The notes below the pieces were generated by a model. That model had not been told where the DNA came from. It saw only the letters and a program-made list of their open reading frames with translations, and made no database searches. A DNA stretch of 64,000 nucleotides from Chitinophaga pinensis DSM 2588 (GTDB lineage Bacteria; Bacteroidota; Bacteroidia; Chitinophagales; Chitinophagaceae), in the NCBI RefSeq assembly GCF_000024005.1, contig NC_013132.1:9046001-9110000 (forward strand). Reading direction: 5' to 3'. This document shows positions 17,368 to 27,363 of the stretch, one piece after another (position 1 is the stretch's first letter; each line of letters begins with the position of its first letter). The position numbers and the translations under genes are program-made.

Positions 17368-20358
17368 TTAAAAAGTAGCATTGACACCAAACTGTAACAT
17401 CCAGGTAGCCGGTGCATCTACACCGATTACATTCACATCTTCCGGATCTATCCCTTTATATTTCTGTCTGTAAGGCGCGAGAATCAATGGTTGTTTTACA
17501 TCAACAGAGAAACGTAAGGCTTCCATCTGCCAGCGTTTCATTACGCTCTTCGGCATGGAATAACCAAGTGTGATATTGCGGATCTTGAAGAATGATCCGT
17601 CAAAATAACTCAGCGTGTTATAGTTGTTCGGACGTTCCTGGTTGGCATTCGGACGAGGGAATGCATTGGTATGATTGGTAGGTGTCCAGTAATCAACATC
17701 CAGGTTATTGTATCGCCCGAAGAGGGTATTGAACGTAGAATAGAAATCACTCTTTACCGTACTACCCATACGGGCAAAAGCAACTACGGAGAGATCGAAT
17801 CCTTTATAGGCAACACGCTGTGTCATACCGCCCGACCACTTCGGTTGCGGAGCGCCCAGGATCGTACGGTCTTTATCATCCAGCTTTTTATCACCGTTCA
17901 GGTCAGCCAGCTGAATTTCACCCTGGTGTTGTTTATATACCTGTGCCGCCGCTTCATCCTGCCAGATGCCTACTTTTTTATAATCATAGTATACATAGGT
18001 CGGACTACCCACAAACCAACCGTTACCGATGTCCTGTGTTTTGCCTTCACCTAAAGCCAGGATTTTTTCACGATTCATATAGAAGTTGACGTCCATTGTC
18101 CAGGAGAAACCACTTTTCGTTTCCAGGTTCACGGTAGATAGACCGATTTCAACGCCCTTATTCTGTGTAACCCCTGTATTCTCCAGTACATAGTCTACAC
18201 CATTACTGAATGGCAGGAAACGTTGTAACAACAGGTCGGTTGTTTTCTGTTTGTACACGTCGACATTACCACTGATACGGCCTTTCAGAATGCTGAAGTC
18301 GATACCGATATTGGTAGAGGCAGTTGTTTCCCAGGTCAGGTTCGGGTTACGCAGTAATATCGGAGAGAAACCAGTAGCGCCTTTGTTGCCGAAGGAGTAA
18401 GGAGAACGACCAAGCAAGCCCTGTGTGGCATATGGCGGAATACCGGTATTACCAATACGGCCATAGCTACCACGCACCTTCAGGTTTTCTACCCAGGATA
18501 CGCCCTTCATAAAGTCTTCACTGCTCACATTCCAACCCAATGCGACAGAAGGGAAATAACCCCATTTATGACCCGGTGCAAAACGGGAGGATCCATCCGC
18601 ACGTAAGGTCAGTGTAACCAGATAACGGTCGTCATAACCATAGTTCACGCGGCCCATGTAAGAAAGGATGGTCCATGTACCCAGCTGACTACCGATACCC
18701 GTTACGTTTGCCGCCTGTCCGAGGTTATAATATTCCTGCCATTCAACAGGAATACCTCTTACTGAAGCGGTAGAAGTATCTTCACGCTGACGTTGTACGC
18801 TATATAAAGCGGTTACGTTCAATGCATGTTTTTTAAAAGTCTTGTTATAGGTCAGGAGATTTTCCACGGTATATGCCCATACAAACTGTCCTTGTTTAGT
18901 AGCGGTCGCATCGCCACCACCAATCAGCAGGTCGGTATTCTTTTTACCCTGAAAGAGACCGTAGTTGTTCTGCATAACGTCTGTACCAACGTTCAGACGA
19001 TATTTCAATCCGTCAAACAGTGATACTTCTCCATATAAACTATTAAAGAAGCGGATATGACTGAGTCTTTCCACGCGGTTGCCGTCTTCATAATCCAGCA
19101 AAGCATTGGGTTGCTGGTTATCGGCGGTCGGATAGATGATCAGTTTGCCGGCAGCATCATAAGGATCTGCTATCGGCAGCATTTTCAGAGAGGCGCTCAT
19201 ACCATTATAAGTACTGCCTTTGCGCATACTGTAAGTAGCTAGTGAAGAGGCGCCGATCTGGATACGTTTGCCGATCATCTGGTCTACTGCAATATGTAAG
19301 TTGTAACGTTCATAACTCTGTAGTTTCAATACACCTTCATCTTTGAAGTAACCACCGGTCACCGCATATTTAGTCGTCTCTGTACCACCGCTTACACCCA
19401 GTGCATGACGCGTTTGCCAGCCCTGGCTGAGCATAAGAGATTGCCAGTCAGTATTCACACCTCTTTTAATATTAGCGATCTCTGTAGCGGTGAATATTTT
19501 AGCGTCTGATGCATCAGGGTTATTATCGTCATACAAGCCGGCAGCACGGTTTGCTTCGCGTTTCATGGCCAGGTACTGCTGACTATCCATCATATCGGTT
19601 TTACCCAGGGTATTGACGATACCATACATACCGCTGTAGGTAACCTGCGGAGCGCTTATTTTCCCTTTACGGGTGCTGACCAGCACGACGCCGTTTGCAC
19701 CACGGGAACCATAGATAGCAGTAGCAGACGCATCTTTTAATACATCCATGGAAGCAATGTCCTGAGGATTGATGTCATTAAGATTACCTGCGAAGGGAAT
19801 ACCGTCTACGACGTAGAGCGGATCATTACCAGCTGACAAAGAACGTGTACCCCTCACCCTGACCCTGGGCTCATCGCCAGGCTTATTACTATTATTTAAT
19901 ACGTCAATCCCTGGCGTCCTTCCCTGCAGGGCCTGTTGGGCATTGGTAACAGGCACTTCCATAATGGCTTTGCTGTTAATGGAGGAAATAGAACCGGTTA
20001 CATCTTTTTTCTTCTGCTGACCATAACCGACTACAACAACTTCATCGAGTTTTTTCTGATCTTCTTCCAGTTTTACATTGACTTCGCCCCTGTTATTAAC
20101 AGGTATTTCCTGTGGAAGATAACCAATAAAAGAAATAACTAATGTGGCCGTACCAGGCGCCTGTAGTTTGTAAGTGCCCGTCACATCTGTAACGGTCCCT
20201 TTTTTTTGTCCTTTAATAGCAACTGAAGCGCCGATGATTGGGTTTCCATCCGGACCAGTCACTTTACCACTGATGGGGACAGACTGCGCACTGATAAATG
20301 TGCCCCACAATAGCAGGCATAGCAGGATGGCTCCTACTTTCGATAACGTGTTCTTCAT
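17368..20358 (-). CDS. SusC/RagA-like TonB-dependent transporter (first pair)
   Basis: 996 residues from the ATG at 20358, which gives the signal peptide MKNTLSKVGAILLCLLLWGT ending in SAQ. An upstream in-frame start would add 17 unlikely residues. Order: carboxypeptidase-like regulatory domain (about 30-105), TonB box region LDEVVVVGYGQQKKKDVTG, plug domain with GVVLVSTRKGK, then the 22-strand barrel. It imports a ligand bound by its SusD partner, using TonB energy. No extra signalling domain for an anti-sigma factor is seen. Its promoter appears to use a TTG that is part of a LacI-type operator, so it is probably repressed without its sugar. Confidence 0.95.
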   Translation of the reverse strand: MKNTLSKVGAILLCLLLWGTFISAQSVPISGKVTGPDGNPIIGASVAIKGQKKGTVTDVTGTYKLQAPGTATLVISFIGYLPQEIPVNNRGEVNVKLEEDQKKLDEVVVVGYGQQKKKDVTGSISSINSKAIMEVPVTNAQQALQGRTPGIDVLNNSNKPGDEPRVRVRGTRSLSAGNDPLYVVDGIPFAGNLNDINPQDIASMDVLKDASATAIYGSRGANGVVLVSTRKGKISAPQVTYSGMYGIVNTLGKTDMMDSQQYLAMKREANRAAGLYDDNNPDASDAKIFTATEIANIKRGVNTDWQSLMLSQGWQTRHALGVSGGTETTKYAVTGGYFKDEGVLKLQSYERYNLHIAVDQMIGKRIQIGASSLATYSMRKGSTYNGMSASLKMLPIADPYDAAGKLIIYPTADNQQPNALLDYEDGNRVERLSHIRFFNSLYGEVSLFDGLKYRLNVGTDVMQNNYGLFQGKKNTDLLIGGGDATATKQGQFVWAYTVENLLTYNKTFKKHALNVTALYSVQRQREDTSTASVRGIPVEWQEYYNLGQAANVTGIGSQLGTWTILSYMGRVNYGYDDRYLVTLTLRADGSSRFAPGHKWGYFPSVALGWNVSSEDFMKGVSWVENLKVRGSYGRIGNTGIPPYATQGLLGRSPYSFGNKGATGFSPILLRNPNLTWETTASTNIGIDFSILKGRISGNVDVYKQKTTDLLLQRFLPFSNGVDYVLENTGVTQNKGVEIGLSTVNLETKSGFSWTMDVNFYMNREKILALGEGKTQDIGNGWFVGSPTYVYYDYKKVGIWQDEAAAQVYKQHQGEIQLADLNGDKKLDDKDRTILGAPQPKWSGGMTQRVAYKGFDLSVVAFARMGSTVKSDFYSTFNTLFGRYNNLDVDYWTPTNHTNAFPRPNANQERPNNYNTLSYFDGSFFKIRNITLGYSMPKSVMKRWQMEALRFSVDVKQPLILAPYRQKYKGIDPEDVNVIGVDAPATWMLQFGVNATF

Positions 20359-20460
20359 ACGTAGAATTTTAAATTTGTAACAGAATACACATCCCTGAAA
20401 AGCAATCACTTAGGTTTTCTTCAAGGTTTTTCTAACGCTTTTTTCAGGTAATGGGGTCAT

Positions 20461-20491
20461 ACAAGTTAAGTAGATTAGTTATAAATTGCAA
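20461..20491 (-). promoter_or_regulatory. Candidate promoter of the first SusC gene
   Basis: On the minus strand TTG (20489-20491) lies 20 nt before TAACTTGT (20461-20468), which differs from TAnnTTTG at two positions. The TTG lies inside operator 1. Confidence 0.45.
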
Positions 20492-20500
20492 ACGATTGCA
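20487..20500. promoter_or_regulatory. LacI-type operator 1
   Basis: TGCAA-ACGA-TTGCA, perfect 5-bp arms around a central CG, the layout of LacI/GalR-family operators. It overlaps the -33 element of the SusC promoter. Confidence 0.65.
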
Positions 20501-20540
20501 TAAAATCAACATCAAATAATACCGCTTATCATAAAAAACG

Positions 20541-20554
20541 TGCAATCGGTTGAA
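20541..20554. promoter_or_regulatory. LacI-type operator 2
   Basis: TGCAA-TCGG-TTGAA, same layout as operator 1 with one arm mismatch. Centres are 54 bp apart. It contains the -33 TTG of the DUF1080 promoter. Confidence 0.6.
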
Positions 20555-20580
20555 TAAATAATTATCATTAATTACTTTTA
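20550..20580 (+). promoter_or_regulatory. Candidate promoter of the double-DUF1080 gene
   Basis: TTG at 20550-20552, 20-nt spacer, TACTTTTA at 20573-20580 (one mismatch to TAnnTTTG). The leader would be about 15 nt. Confidence 0.55.
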
Positions 20581-20602
20581 AGAGTACTTTAGGTCTATGG
20601 TT

Positions 20603-21976
20603 ATGAAAAACACGTTATTAGTATGCAGCGCCATGCTCATAAGCAGCTTCGCTATGGCCCAGAAGAAGGCAGAATGGCATAATCTCTTCAATGGCAAGAA
20701 TCTGGATGGCTGGAAAGAAGTAAACGGCACTGCCATCTATGATGCAAAAGATGGGATGATCACCGGAACATCAGTAGCCGGCAGCCCCAACTCCTTCCTC
20801 GCAACTGAAAAAGACTACGGTGACTTTATCCTCGAACTGGAACTGAAGCTGGATGCTGCTATGAACTACGGCATACAATTCCGCAGCGAGAGCAAACCTG
20901 ACTACAACAATGGCCGTGTACATGGTTATCAGATGGAGGTGGATCCGAGCGATCGTGCATGGAGCGGTGGTATCTATGACGAAGCCCGCCGTGGCTGGTT
21001 ATATCCGCTGGAACTGAATCCGGCAGCGAAACCCGCATTCAAAAAAGAAGGCTGGAACAAATACCGTATAGAATGCCGTGGCGCGGAAATCCGTACCTGG
21101 GTGAACGGTGTTCCCTGTGCTCACCTGATCGACGAGATGACACTGAAAGGTTTCATCGCATTACAGGTGCACCAGATTTATAAAGAAGACGATAAGGGTA
21201 AACAGATTCACTGGCGCAATATCCGCATCATGGAGAATCCGGCCCCTTCTCAATACTCTCCTTATGACAAGATCTTTGTTGTAAATAATCAGCCAAACAA
21301 CGTTTCCCCGCAGGAAAAGAAAAATGGCTTTACACTGCTCTGGGATGGTAAAACCTCCGAAGGATGGCGCAGGGTGAATCAGGATAAGTTTCCGACTACC
21401 GGCTGGTCAATGGACAACGGCGAACTCACCATCCATCAGTCCAATGGCGATGAAATGGGCTCCGGCGGAGATATCGTAACCAAAAAAGAGTACGGTGCAT
21501 TCGAACTGGAGTTTGACTTTAAACTCAGTGAAGGCGCTAACAGCGGGGTTAAATACTTTGTAAAAGAAGACTACGATACAAAAGGTAAATCTGCGATTGG
21601 TCTTGAGTACCAGGTACTTGATGACGAACGTCACCCGGATGCCAAGCTAGGCCGCGATGGGAACAGGACTTTATCCTCCCTGTACGACCTCATGACACGT
21701 ACAAATACGGATTTAAATAAAGCAGCTATAAAGAAGATTGGAGAATGGAATAAAGGGCGTATAATTGTATTTCCCAACAACCATGTTGAACATTGGTTGA
21801 ATGGCTTCAAAATGCTGGAGTACGAAAGGGGTTCCAAAGAATTTAAAGACCTGGTAGCGATCAGTAAGTACAAAAATTGGAATAACTTTGGACTATGGCC
21901 TGAGGGACACATCTTATTGCAGGACCACGGCAATACAGTGTCATTCCGTAGCATAAAAATCAAAAATTTAAGATAG
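20603..21976 (+). CDS. Secreted protein with two DUF1080 (3-keto-disaccharide hydrolase) domains
   Basis: 457 residues from the ATG at 20603; an ATG two codons upstream is also possible. Signal peptide [20 protein letters not shown]. Two DUF1080 domains follow: about 25-210 ([16 protein letters not shown] to HWRNIRIM) and about 245-457 ([14 protein letters not shown] to FRSIKIKNL). The two copies differ, and the second has the longer type with [10 protein letters not shown] seen also in the gene at 51989. This points to periplasmic hydrolysis of 3-keto-glycosides brought in by the divergent SusCD pair, with which it shares a control region and two LacI-type operators. Coupling of the two is inference from layout. 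Confidence 0.9.
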   Translation: MKNTLLVCSAMLISSFAMAQKKAEWHNLFNGKNLDGWKEVNGTAIYDAKDGMITGTSVAGSPNSFLATEKDYGDFILELELKLDAAMNYGIQFRSESKPDYNNGRVHGYQMEVDPSDRAWSGGIYDEARRGWLYPLELNPAAKPAFKKEGWNKYRIECRGAEIRTWVNGVPCAHLIDEMTLKGFIALQVHQIYKEDDKGKQIHWRNIRIMENPAPSQYSPYDKIFVVNNQPNNVSPQEKKNGFTLLWDGKTSEGWRRVNQDKFPTTGWSMDNGELTIHQSNGDEMGSGGDIVTKKEYGAFELEFDFKLSEGANSGVKYFVKEDYDTKGKSAIGLEYQVLDDERHPDAKLGRDGNRTLSSLYDLMTRTNTDLNKAAIKKIGEWNKGRIIVFPNNHVEHWLNGFKMLEYERGSKEFKDLVAISKYKNWNNFGLWPEGHILLQDHGNTVSFRSIKIKNLR

Positions 21977-22004
21977 GTTAACAGTTTCACTTTGTTAATT
22001 AAAC

Positions 22005-22215
22005 TAATTTTGCATTCGTTTGCTGGGCTAACCAGTTAAACGGGTTGATAGAAACCGGTTCCGCGTCCCTGACATTGTGCAACAGATCTCGCACGGAATC
22101 AATTACTTGCCTTTACTATACAGTTATAATAACGGCATTATCAACCGATGAAAGAGTTTTCATTGTTCACTGTTCTATATAAAACATTCCGATTCTTCGG
22201 AGTGTTTTTTTTATG
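22005..22215 (+). ncRNA. Candidate structured small RNA
   Basis: A consensus -7 element TAATTTTG (22005-22012) is followed by sequence with nested complementary arms: CGTTT/AAACG with inner CTGG/CCAG (22017-22042), TTGAT with ATCAA (22045-22049, 22098-22102) enclosing TCCG with CGGA. It ends at a strong terminator (22181-22212). No ORF of note is inside. The -33 element is weak. A Bacteroidota 6S-like RNA is one possibility; the identity is not established. Confidence 0.4.
22181..22212 (+). terminator. Strong intrinsic terminator upstream of the DUF885 gene
   Basis: Stem AAACATTCCGA/TTCGGAGTGTTT with one G-U pair and loop TTCT, then a run of eight T. It is 200 bp from the previous stop codon, so it probably ends a separate transcript. 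Confidence 0.85.
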
Positions 22216-22292
22216 TTTATTCTATCCTGAAGCGTTTATGTATAGCTAACCTGCTATGCCGCATATATCTCAACATCATCTAATCGTTCAAC

Positions 22293-24062
22293 ATGCCCAA
22301 GAAAAATTATGCCCTCCTGCTGGCTATAACAGTGTTTGCTGCTGCCTGCTCAGGACCAGACAAAAAGACCGGAACAAGCGCTGGCACTACGGATTCACTC
22401 CACCAGCTCGTCCAGCACTACTACGATGAAAAGATGGAGTTTTTCCCCATGGATGCTACCATGAACGGAGAACATCAGTTCGACGGCCTCCTGCAGATCG
22501 ATATCAGCGATCGTTTCCGCTCCAGACTGGACAGCTTCTACACACATTATCAGACAGCCTTGCAAAGTTTGGATACAGCAGCGCTGAACGAAAATGACCT
22601 TATCAGCTATGCCATGCTGCAAAGAGAAGTCTCAATAGGTAAGGAAAGTTTCCGCTATCCGGACAACCTGATGCCCATTCAGCAGTTCTGGGGACTTACA
22701 CTGACCTTACCGCAATTCGGTTCCGGTACAAGCGCACAGCCGTTTAAGAACAAAGCAGATTATGAAAAGTTCATTCAACGCATGAAAAGCTTCTCAGAAT
22801 GGAGTGATACAGCGATAGCAAACATGCGCCGCGGTATGTCTCTTGGGTATGTTATACCCAAAGCCCTGGCCGTGAAGGTTGTACCTCAACTGGCCGACCT
22901 TTCAAAGAAAGATACCACCAACGTATTCTATACCCCCTTACGCATGTTGCCTGCCGGTCTGGACACCGCAGAACAACGCTCACTTCGTGCCGCCTACACA
23001 GCTGCAATAGAAGAATATGCACTGCCTGCCTACAGCAGACTGCACGAGTTCTTCGTCAAAGAATACATCCCGAGAACGCGTACTTCCAGCGGTATAGATG
23101 CCTTACCACAAGGCAAAGACTGGTATGGTTATCTGATCAGATACTGGACCACCACCGATCTCACACCTGATGAAATCTTTGCTACCGGCGAACGTGAAGT
23201 AGCCCGTATCAGAAGAGAGATGGACTCTGTGAAAAACAGCACCGGTTTTACAGGAGACCTGCCGGCCTTTTTCAACTTCATCCGTACGGATAAACAATTC
23301 AAAATATTCACTACCCCATCTCAGATCCTGGATACCTTCAGAGGAATAGAAGAGAAGATTATGCCGTCCGTAAAAGAACTGTACGGTCATCTGCCCAAAA
23401 CAAAATTTGAAGTACGCCAGACGGAAGCCTTCCGTGCTGCATCTGCAAGCGCTGAATATATGCCAGGGGCGGCTGACGGTAGTCGCCCGGGCGTGTTCTA
23501 CGTACCTATCCTGGACGCCAAAACATTCAACTATACCGGCATGGAATGCCTCTTCCTGCATGAAGCCATTCCGGGCCACCATTTCCAGACCTCTATCCAG
23601 CAGGAAAATGATTCCCTGCCTAAATTCCGACGCTTTACCTGGATTGGTTCCTATGGTGAAGGTTATGCACTCTACTGCGAAGGATTAGGCAAAGAACTTG
23701 GACTTTATACCAATCCATACAGCTATTTCGGACACCTCTCAGATGAGATACACCGCGCAATCCGCCTGGTAGTGGATGTTGGTATGCACGCAAAAGGATG
23801 GACCCGTGAACAGGCTATTAAATACATGATGGATAATGAGCCACTGAGTGAACAGGATGCAGTAGCGGAAATCGAAAGATATATGGCAATACCGGGTCAG
23901 GCATTGTCGTATAAGATCGGCGAACTGAAGATCAGGGAATTACGTAGTAAATACAGCCAAAGTACTGGTTTCAGTATCAAAGATTTTCATGATGAATTGT
24001 TAAAAGATGGCTGTGTACCACTGAATGTATTGGAGGAAAAAATGGCCAGAAGGTTCAAATAG
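22293..24062 (+). CDS. DUF885 family lipoprotein, predicted zinc peptidase
   Basis: 589 residues. The signal sequence ends in the lipobox AAACS (Cys19), so it is probably membrane-anchored in the periplasm or on the surface. DUF885 proteins have a neurolysin/carboxypeptidase-like helical fold. The zinc site HEAIPGHHFQ is present around residues 423-432, and a second conserved block GEGYALYCEGLG follows at about 452-463. The catalytic elements are intact. The peptide substrate is unknown. It is monocistronic, with a terminator before it and a long imperfect palindrome after it. Confidence 0.93.
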   Translation: MPKKNYALLLAITVFAAACSGPDKKTGTSAGTTDSLHQLVQHYYDEKMEFFPMDATMNGEHQFDGLLQIDISDRFRSRLDSFYTHYQTALQSLDTAALNENDLISYAMLQREVSIGKESFRYPDNLMPIQQFWGLTLTLPQFGSGTSAQPFKNKADYEKFIQRMKSFSEWSDTAIANMRRGMSLGYVIPKALAVKVVPQLADLSKKDTTNVFYTPLRMLPAGLDTAEQRSLRAAYTAAIEEYALPAYSRLHEFFVKEYIPRTRTSSGIDALPQGKDWYGYLIRYWTTTDLTPDEIFATGEREVARIRREMDSVKNSTGFTGDLPAFFNFIRTDKQFKIFTTPSQILDTFRGIEEKIMPSVKELYGHLPKTKFEVRQTEAFRAASASAEYMPGAADGSRPGVFYVPILDAKTFNYTGMECLFLHEAIPGHHFQTSIQQENDSLPKFRRFTWIGSYGEGYALYCEGLGKELGLYTNPYSYFGHLSDEIHRAIRLVVDVGMHAKGWTREQAIKYMMDNEPLSEQDAVAEIERYMAIPGQALSYKIGELKIRELRSKYSQSTGFSIKDFHDELLKDGCVPLNVLEEKMARRFK

Positions 24063-24470
24063 TCCGGATACCCGGATAGAATAGTCCATAGGTGATAATC
24101 ACTAACTTATAGTATTTTTTTAAACTATGAGTATTTTGGTGCTTATTACCTGTGGACTACTCATTTATAGACTTGTCTGAATCAGTTATTAACAAAAAAT
24201 ATACATTCTGCTTTGGGAAAAGATACTTAAATTTATAGTGGGAATATTTTATTGAAAGTCAGGGAAACCTTAGAAGGTTTTTAGGTTGGTTACTAATCAG
24301 CTATACACAACTAATAAGACAACATATCCGGAACAGACCTCATGTCTGGCACAAGCTGGAGTAAGAAGACAACTCAACAAACCTTTACCATTACTTGTTG
24401 TTTCTTTTTTTCGATTGAGCTTTTATATTTTCCACTCAACGATTTTTTAAACTTTTAAGCTGCCAGTATT
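24063..24470. other. Gene-free region after the DUF885 gene
   Basis: 408 bp. It holds a long imperfect hairpin (24081-24160), a small AAACCTT/AAGGTTT hairpin near 24265-24280, CAGAC/GTCTG near 24335, and a weak CAACAA/TTGTTG stem followed by T-rich sequence near 24400. No ORF is credible. Confidence 0.5.
24081..24160. repeat. 80-nt imperfect palindrome
   Basis: Arms of about 20 bp (starting AGTCCATAGGTGATAATCAC and ending GTGCTTATTACCTGTGGACT) match at 17 of 20 positions. An inner pair ACTTATAGT/ACTATGAGT continues the hairpin. It could be a terminator, a mobile hairpin element or an RNA. Confidence 0.65.
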
Positions 24471-24821
24471 ATGTTTGACATGACCCTTAATTACTGTCTT
24501 GCTTTTCCTGCCGTAACACAGGAAGAGAAATGGGACGAAGATCTGCGGTTCTCTGTGGGAGAAAAGCTCTTTTGCATGATCAGCAAATCTGCTCCGCACC
24601 AGGTTTCTTTAAAATGCCGACTGGAAGATTTTCACCGTCTGATCTCACAACCTGACATCGTGCCTGCACCTTATCTGGCGCGTTATCACTGGGTACAGAT
24701 CAAAGCCCTTGATACCTTGCCAGTCCCTTTATTACAGTCATTGTTACAGAATGCGTATGATCTTGTGGTGAGCACGCTTCCTCCGGAAGAACGGGCGCAG
24801 ATACTCAAAGAAAGAGTATAA
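24471..24821 (+). CDS. MmcQ/YjbR family protein
   Basis: 116 residues. The single domain matches the YjbR/CyaY-like family, a small alpha-beta fold often annotated as a DNA-binding protein on structural grounds only. Landmarks are FPAVTQEEKWDEDLRFSVGE near the N-terminus, VSLKCRLEDF, and APYLARYHWVQI towards the end. No enzymatic residues are known. It stands alone between two terminator-like structures, transcribed toward the convergent permease gene. Confidence 0.85.
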   Translation: MFDMTLNYCLAFPAVTQEEKWDEDLRFSVGEKLFCMISKSAPHQVSLKCRLEDFHRLISQPDIVPAPYLARYHWVQIKALDTLPVPLLQSLLQNAYDLVVSTLPPEERAQILKERV

Positions 24822-24897
24822 TATTGCAGGTGATGCATGGGTGCTGTTGATAGCCCCGAAGTTCTGCGTATAGCGCCTGGCAGCGCCTAAGTAAGAT

Positions 24898-24944
24898 AAA
24901 AAGGAAGAGAGGCGATAGCAATGCTGTCGCCTCTCTTCCTTTTT
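24898..24944. terminator. Strong bidirectional terminator
   Basis: Perfect 18-bp stem AAAAAGGAAGAGAGGCGA with TCGCCTCTCTTCCTTTTT. It lies between the convergent YjbR and permease genes and serves both. Confidence 0.95.
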
Positions 24945-24966
24945 ATGCAAACGATGTATCGGTTTG

Positions 24967-27363
24967 TTATTCCGTTCGCAAACTCTTCACCGGATCAGCT
25001 AATGCAGCCTTTATGGCAGAATGCCCTACCGTCAGCCACGCAATCAGCAATGAGAATAATAACGTAGTCACAAAAACACCCGCCCCTATCTCCATCCGGA
25101 AACTGAACTGCTGCAACCAGTCATTCATAAAATACCACCCAAGCGGCGTAGCAATCGCAAAGGCCAGTGCAATCAATATTGTGAACTCTCTTGACATCAG
25201 CATCACAATGGTGATCACGTCTGCACCTAACACCTTCCGGATGCCTATTTCTTTCTTACGTCGTAAGGCCATGAAAGAAATCAACCCATATAAGCCAAGA
25301 CAGGAAATGAAAATAGCAATGCCTGCAAAGATCTTAAACAATTGTGCCAGCTGGTTTTCCTGTTTGTAATAATCTGCCAGCGTCTGGTCTATAAAACTGT
25401 ATTTAAAAATGTAATCGGGAAAATACTTATTCCACAAGGCTTCAATAGCGGCAAGGGTTACCCTCGCCTTACCGGTTTCAATCCTGATATTGGCCGTTTT
25501 GTAAATCCGCTTTACCGTTGTCATCACAACAGGGTCAATCGGATCACGTAAAGACTTCACATGAAAATCCTTTACGACACCCACAATAGGCAAGGTCTTG
25601 TTCATCACTGTAATGGATTGTCCGATAGCCGCTTCCGGACTGGCAAAACCTGCTTTCTTTACTAAGGTTTCATTCACGACAAATTCTCTGACCGTATCGG
25701 CGTCATAATACAACCTTCCCGCCAGCAACTGCATTTTGTAAATATTGAAATAGTTGGTATCTGCCGGTTTCATATTCACAATCAGATCTGCTTTATCCGT
25801 ATGATTGCCCCCCAACTTAAAATCCGTCGCCCAGAAATCTTCTCCCGCAGGAGCAAACAGGCTGAAACTAACATCGCTGACACCTGGCTGGTGCATCAGT
25901 CCGTCACGCAGATAATCAAACCTGGAACGGCTGATACTATCATGCGGAAATTCTGCCGTAATGATCGCCTCTCTGCTGAAGCCCATATCCGCATTACGGA
26001 AATAGTTCGTTTGTCCAATCACGATCAGGGTACCAATGATCAGCACCTGGGCAATGACAAACTGGAAAATCACCAGTCCTCTCCGCAGATGAATCCCTTT
26101 TGGATTTTCTGCATTTAAACGGCTTTTTAGCGCATTCATCGGATTAAAACCTGATAGTACCAATGCGGGGTAAAAACCGGCTAATAAGGTCACAATGGCC
26201 CATAAAAACAGGACAAATAAGACAGCTGGTATAACAGGCAATACAGACAGAGAGATCTTCATCTCCAGTAATCCACTCAAAGCAGGTAATAACGCAATTG
26301 CCAGTATTAATGCGCCTGCCATAGCAACAAAACAGGACAAACCGGTCTCTCCCAGGAACTGTAATAACAGCTGTCGCCGGTTACTGCCCAGGACTTTTCG
26401 TACACCTACCTCGCGTGCACGGTTAATGGCATTCGCAGTAGACAAGTTAACAAAATTGACACAGGCGATGACCAGCAGAAATATCCCTATCAGGTGTAAA
26501 GCTGTGATGAGTTCTTTACTGAAAACACGGCCGCTGAAAGTTTCAAAACGTTTGTCAGTGTGTATATCTTTTAATGGCTGTAATAACAGTTTATAACCTG
26601 CGTGTGAAGGCGGAATGTGTTTCGCAATAAAACCAGGTAGTAAAGTACTCAGCTGACCGGCAGTATAACCTTCCTTTGCAAGCACCAGCACGTAGTTGTT
26701 GGAAATTCCCACCCAGTCATTCATCCCCAAACCCAACGGCTGCAAAGTAGCATAGGAGATAACAATGCCTAAAGAAAAGTCAGTGTTGTCAGGCGGATTT
26801 TCCATTACACCCGTAATACGGATATATCGCCCATATGCGCGGATCATTTTACCCGTTGCCTGCCGCCAGTCGCCGAAATACCTGTTAGCTACATCTCTTG
26901 ACAGCAATGCAGTATTCTGCTCCTGTAGACCGCTGACGGCATTCCCTGTAAGCATCCTGAAATCAAACATTTCAAAAAAGGAAGGCTCTGCAAAAAAGAC
27001 GCCTGCCGCCTCGCTGAATTTCTTCGCAGCTACCCCCTCCTTTTCGGGTATCGTGACCTGTACGTTTTTATCTCCATAAATGCCTGCTACCTTTTCCAGC
27101 TGCGGATAATCCGTACGCAAACCTGCCGCAAAGGGAAACGGGGCGCCTGAACCAAAACCATTTCCTTTCAGATCAGCCCTTACAATCCGATAAATACGGT
27201 CTCTTTTCGTATGAAAATTATCATACTCCTTTACATACTGTACAACGATAGAAATAAGCAGAAAGGCGCCAAAACCAACCATCAGACCAGTGATATTCAC
27301 CAGGAAATGACGTTTGTTACGCATTAGATTCCGGAAGGCGGTTTTCAGGTAACTGTGCAGCAT
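24967..27363 (-). CDS. FtsX/MacB-type ABC transporter permease
   Basis: 798 residues. It has two MacB periplasmic-core and FtsX repeats: a first helix at about 20-42, a large soluble domain to about 280, three helices to about 400, a helix near 428-450, a second soluble domain to about 665, and three final helices. The motif NRAREVGVRKVLGS and the parallel RRKKEIGIRKVLGA mark the FtsX loops in each half. Such double-length permeases work with a separate ATPase in mechanotransmission or export, not classical import. No ATPase or outer-membrane partner is next to it, so it is an orphan in this window. Confidence 0.92.
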   Translation of the reverse strand: MLHSYLKTAFRNLMRNKRHFLVNITGLMVGFGAFLLISIVVQYVKEYDNFHTKRDRIYRIVRADLKGNGFGSGAPFPFAAGLRTDYPQLEKVAGIYGDKNVQVTIPEKEGVAAKKFSEAAGVFFAEPSFFEMFDFRMLTGNAVSGLQEQNTALLSRDVANRYFGDWRQATGKMIRAYGRYIRITGVMENPPDNTDFSLGIVISYATLQPLGLGMNDWVGISNNYVLVLAKEGYTAGQLSTLLPGFIAKHIPPSHAGYKLLLQPLKDIHTDKRFETFSGRVFSKELITALHLIGIFLLVIACVNFVNLSTANAINRAREVGVRKVLGSNRRQLLLQFLGETGLSCFVAMAGALILAIALLPALSGLLEMKISLSVLPVIPAVLFVLFLWAIVTLLAGFYPALVLSGFNPMNALKSRLNAENPKGIHLRRGLVIFQFVIAQVLIIGTLIVIGQTNYFRNADMGFSREAIITAEFPHDSISRSRFDYLRDGLMHQPGVSDVSFSLFAPAGEDFWATDFKLGGNHTDKADLIVNMKPADTNYFNIYKMQLLAGRLYYDADTVREFVVNETLVKKAGFASPEAAIGQSITVMNKTLPIVGVVKDFHVKSLRDPIDPVVMTTVKRIYKTANIRIETGKARVTLAAIEALWNKYFPDYIFKYSFIDQTLADYYKQENQLAQLFKIFAGIAIFISCLGLYGLISFMALRRKKEIGIRKVLGADVITIVMLMSREFTILIALAFAIATPLGWYFMNDWLQQFSFRMEIGAGVFVTTLLFSLLIAWLTVGHSAIKAALADPVKSLRTE

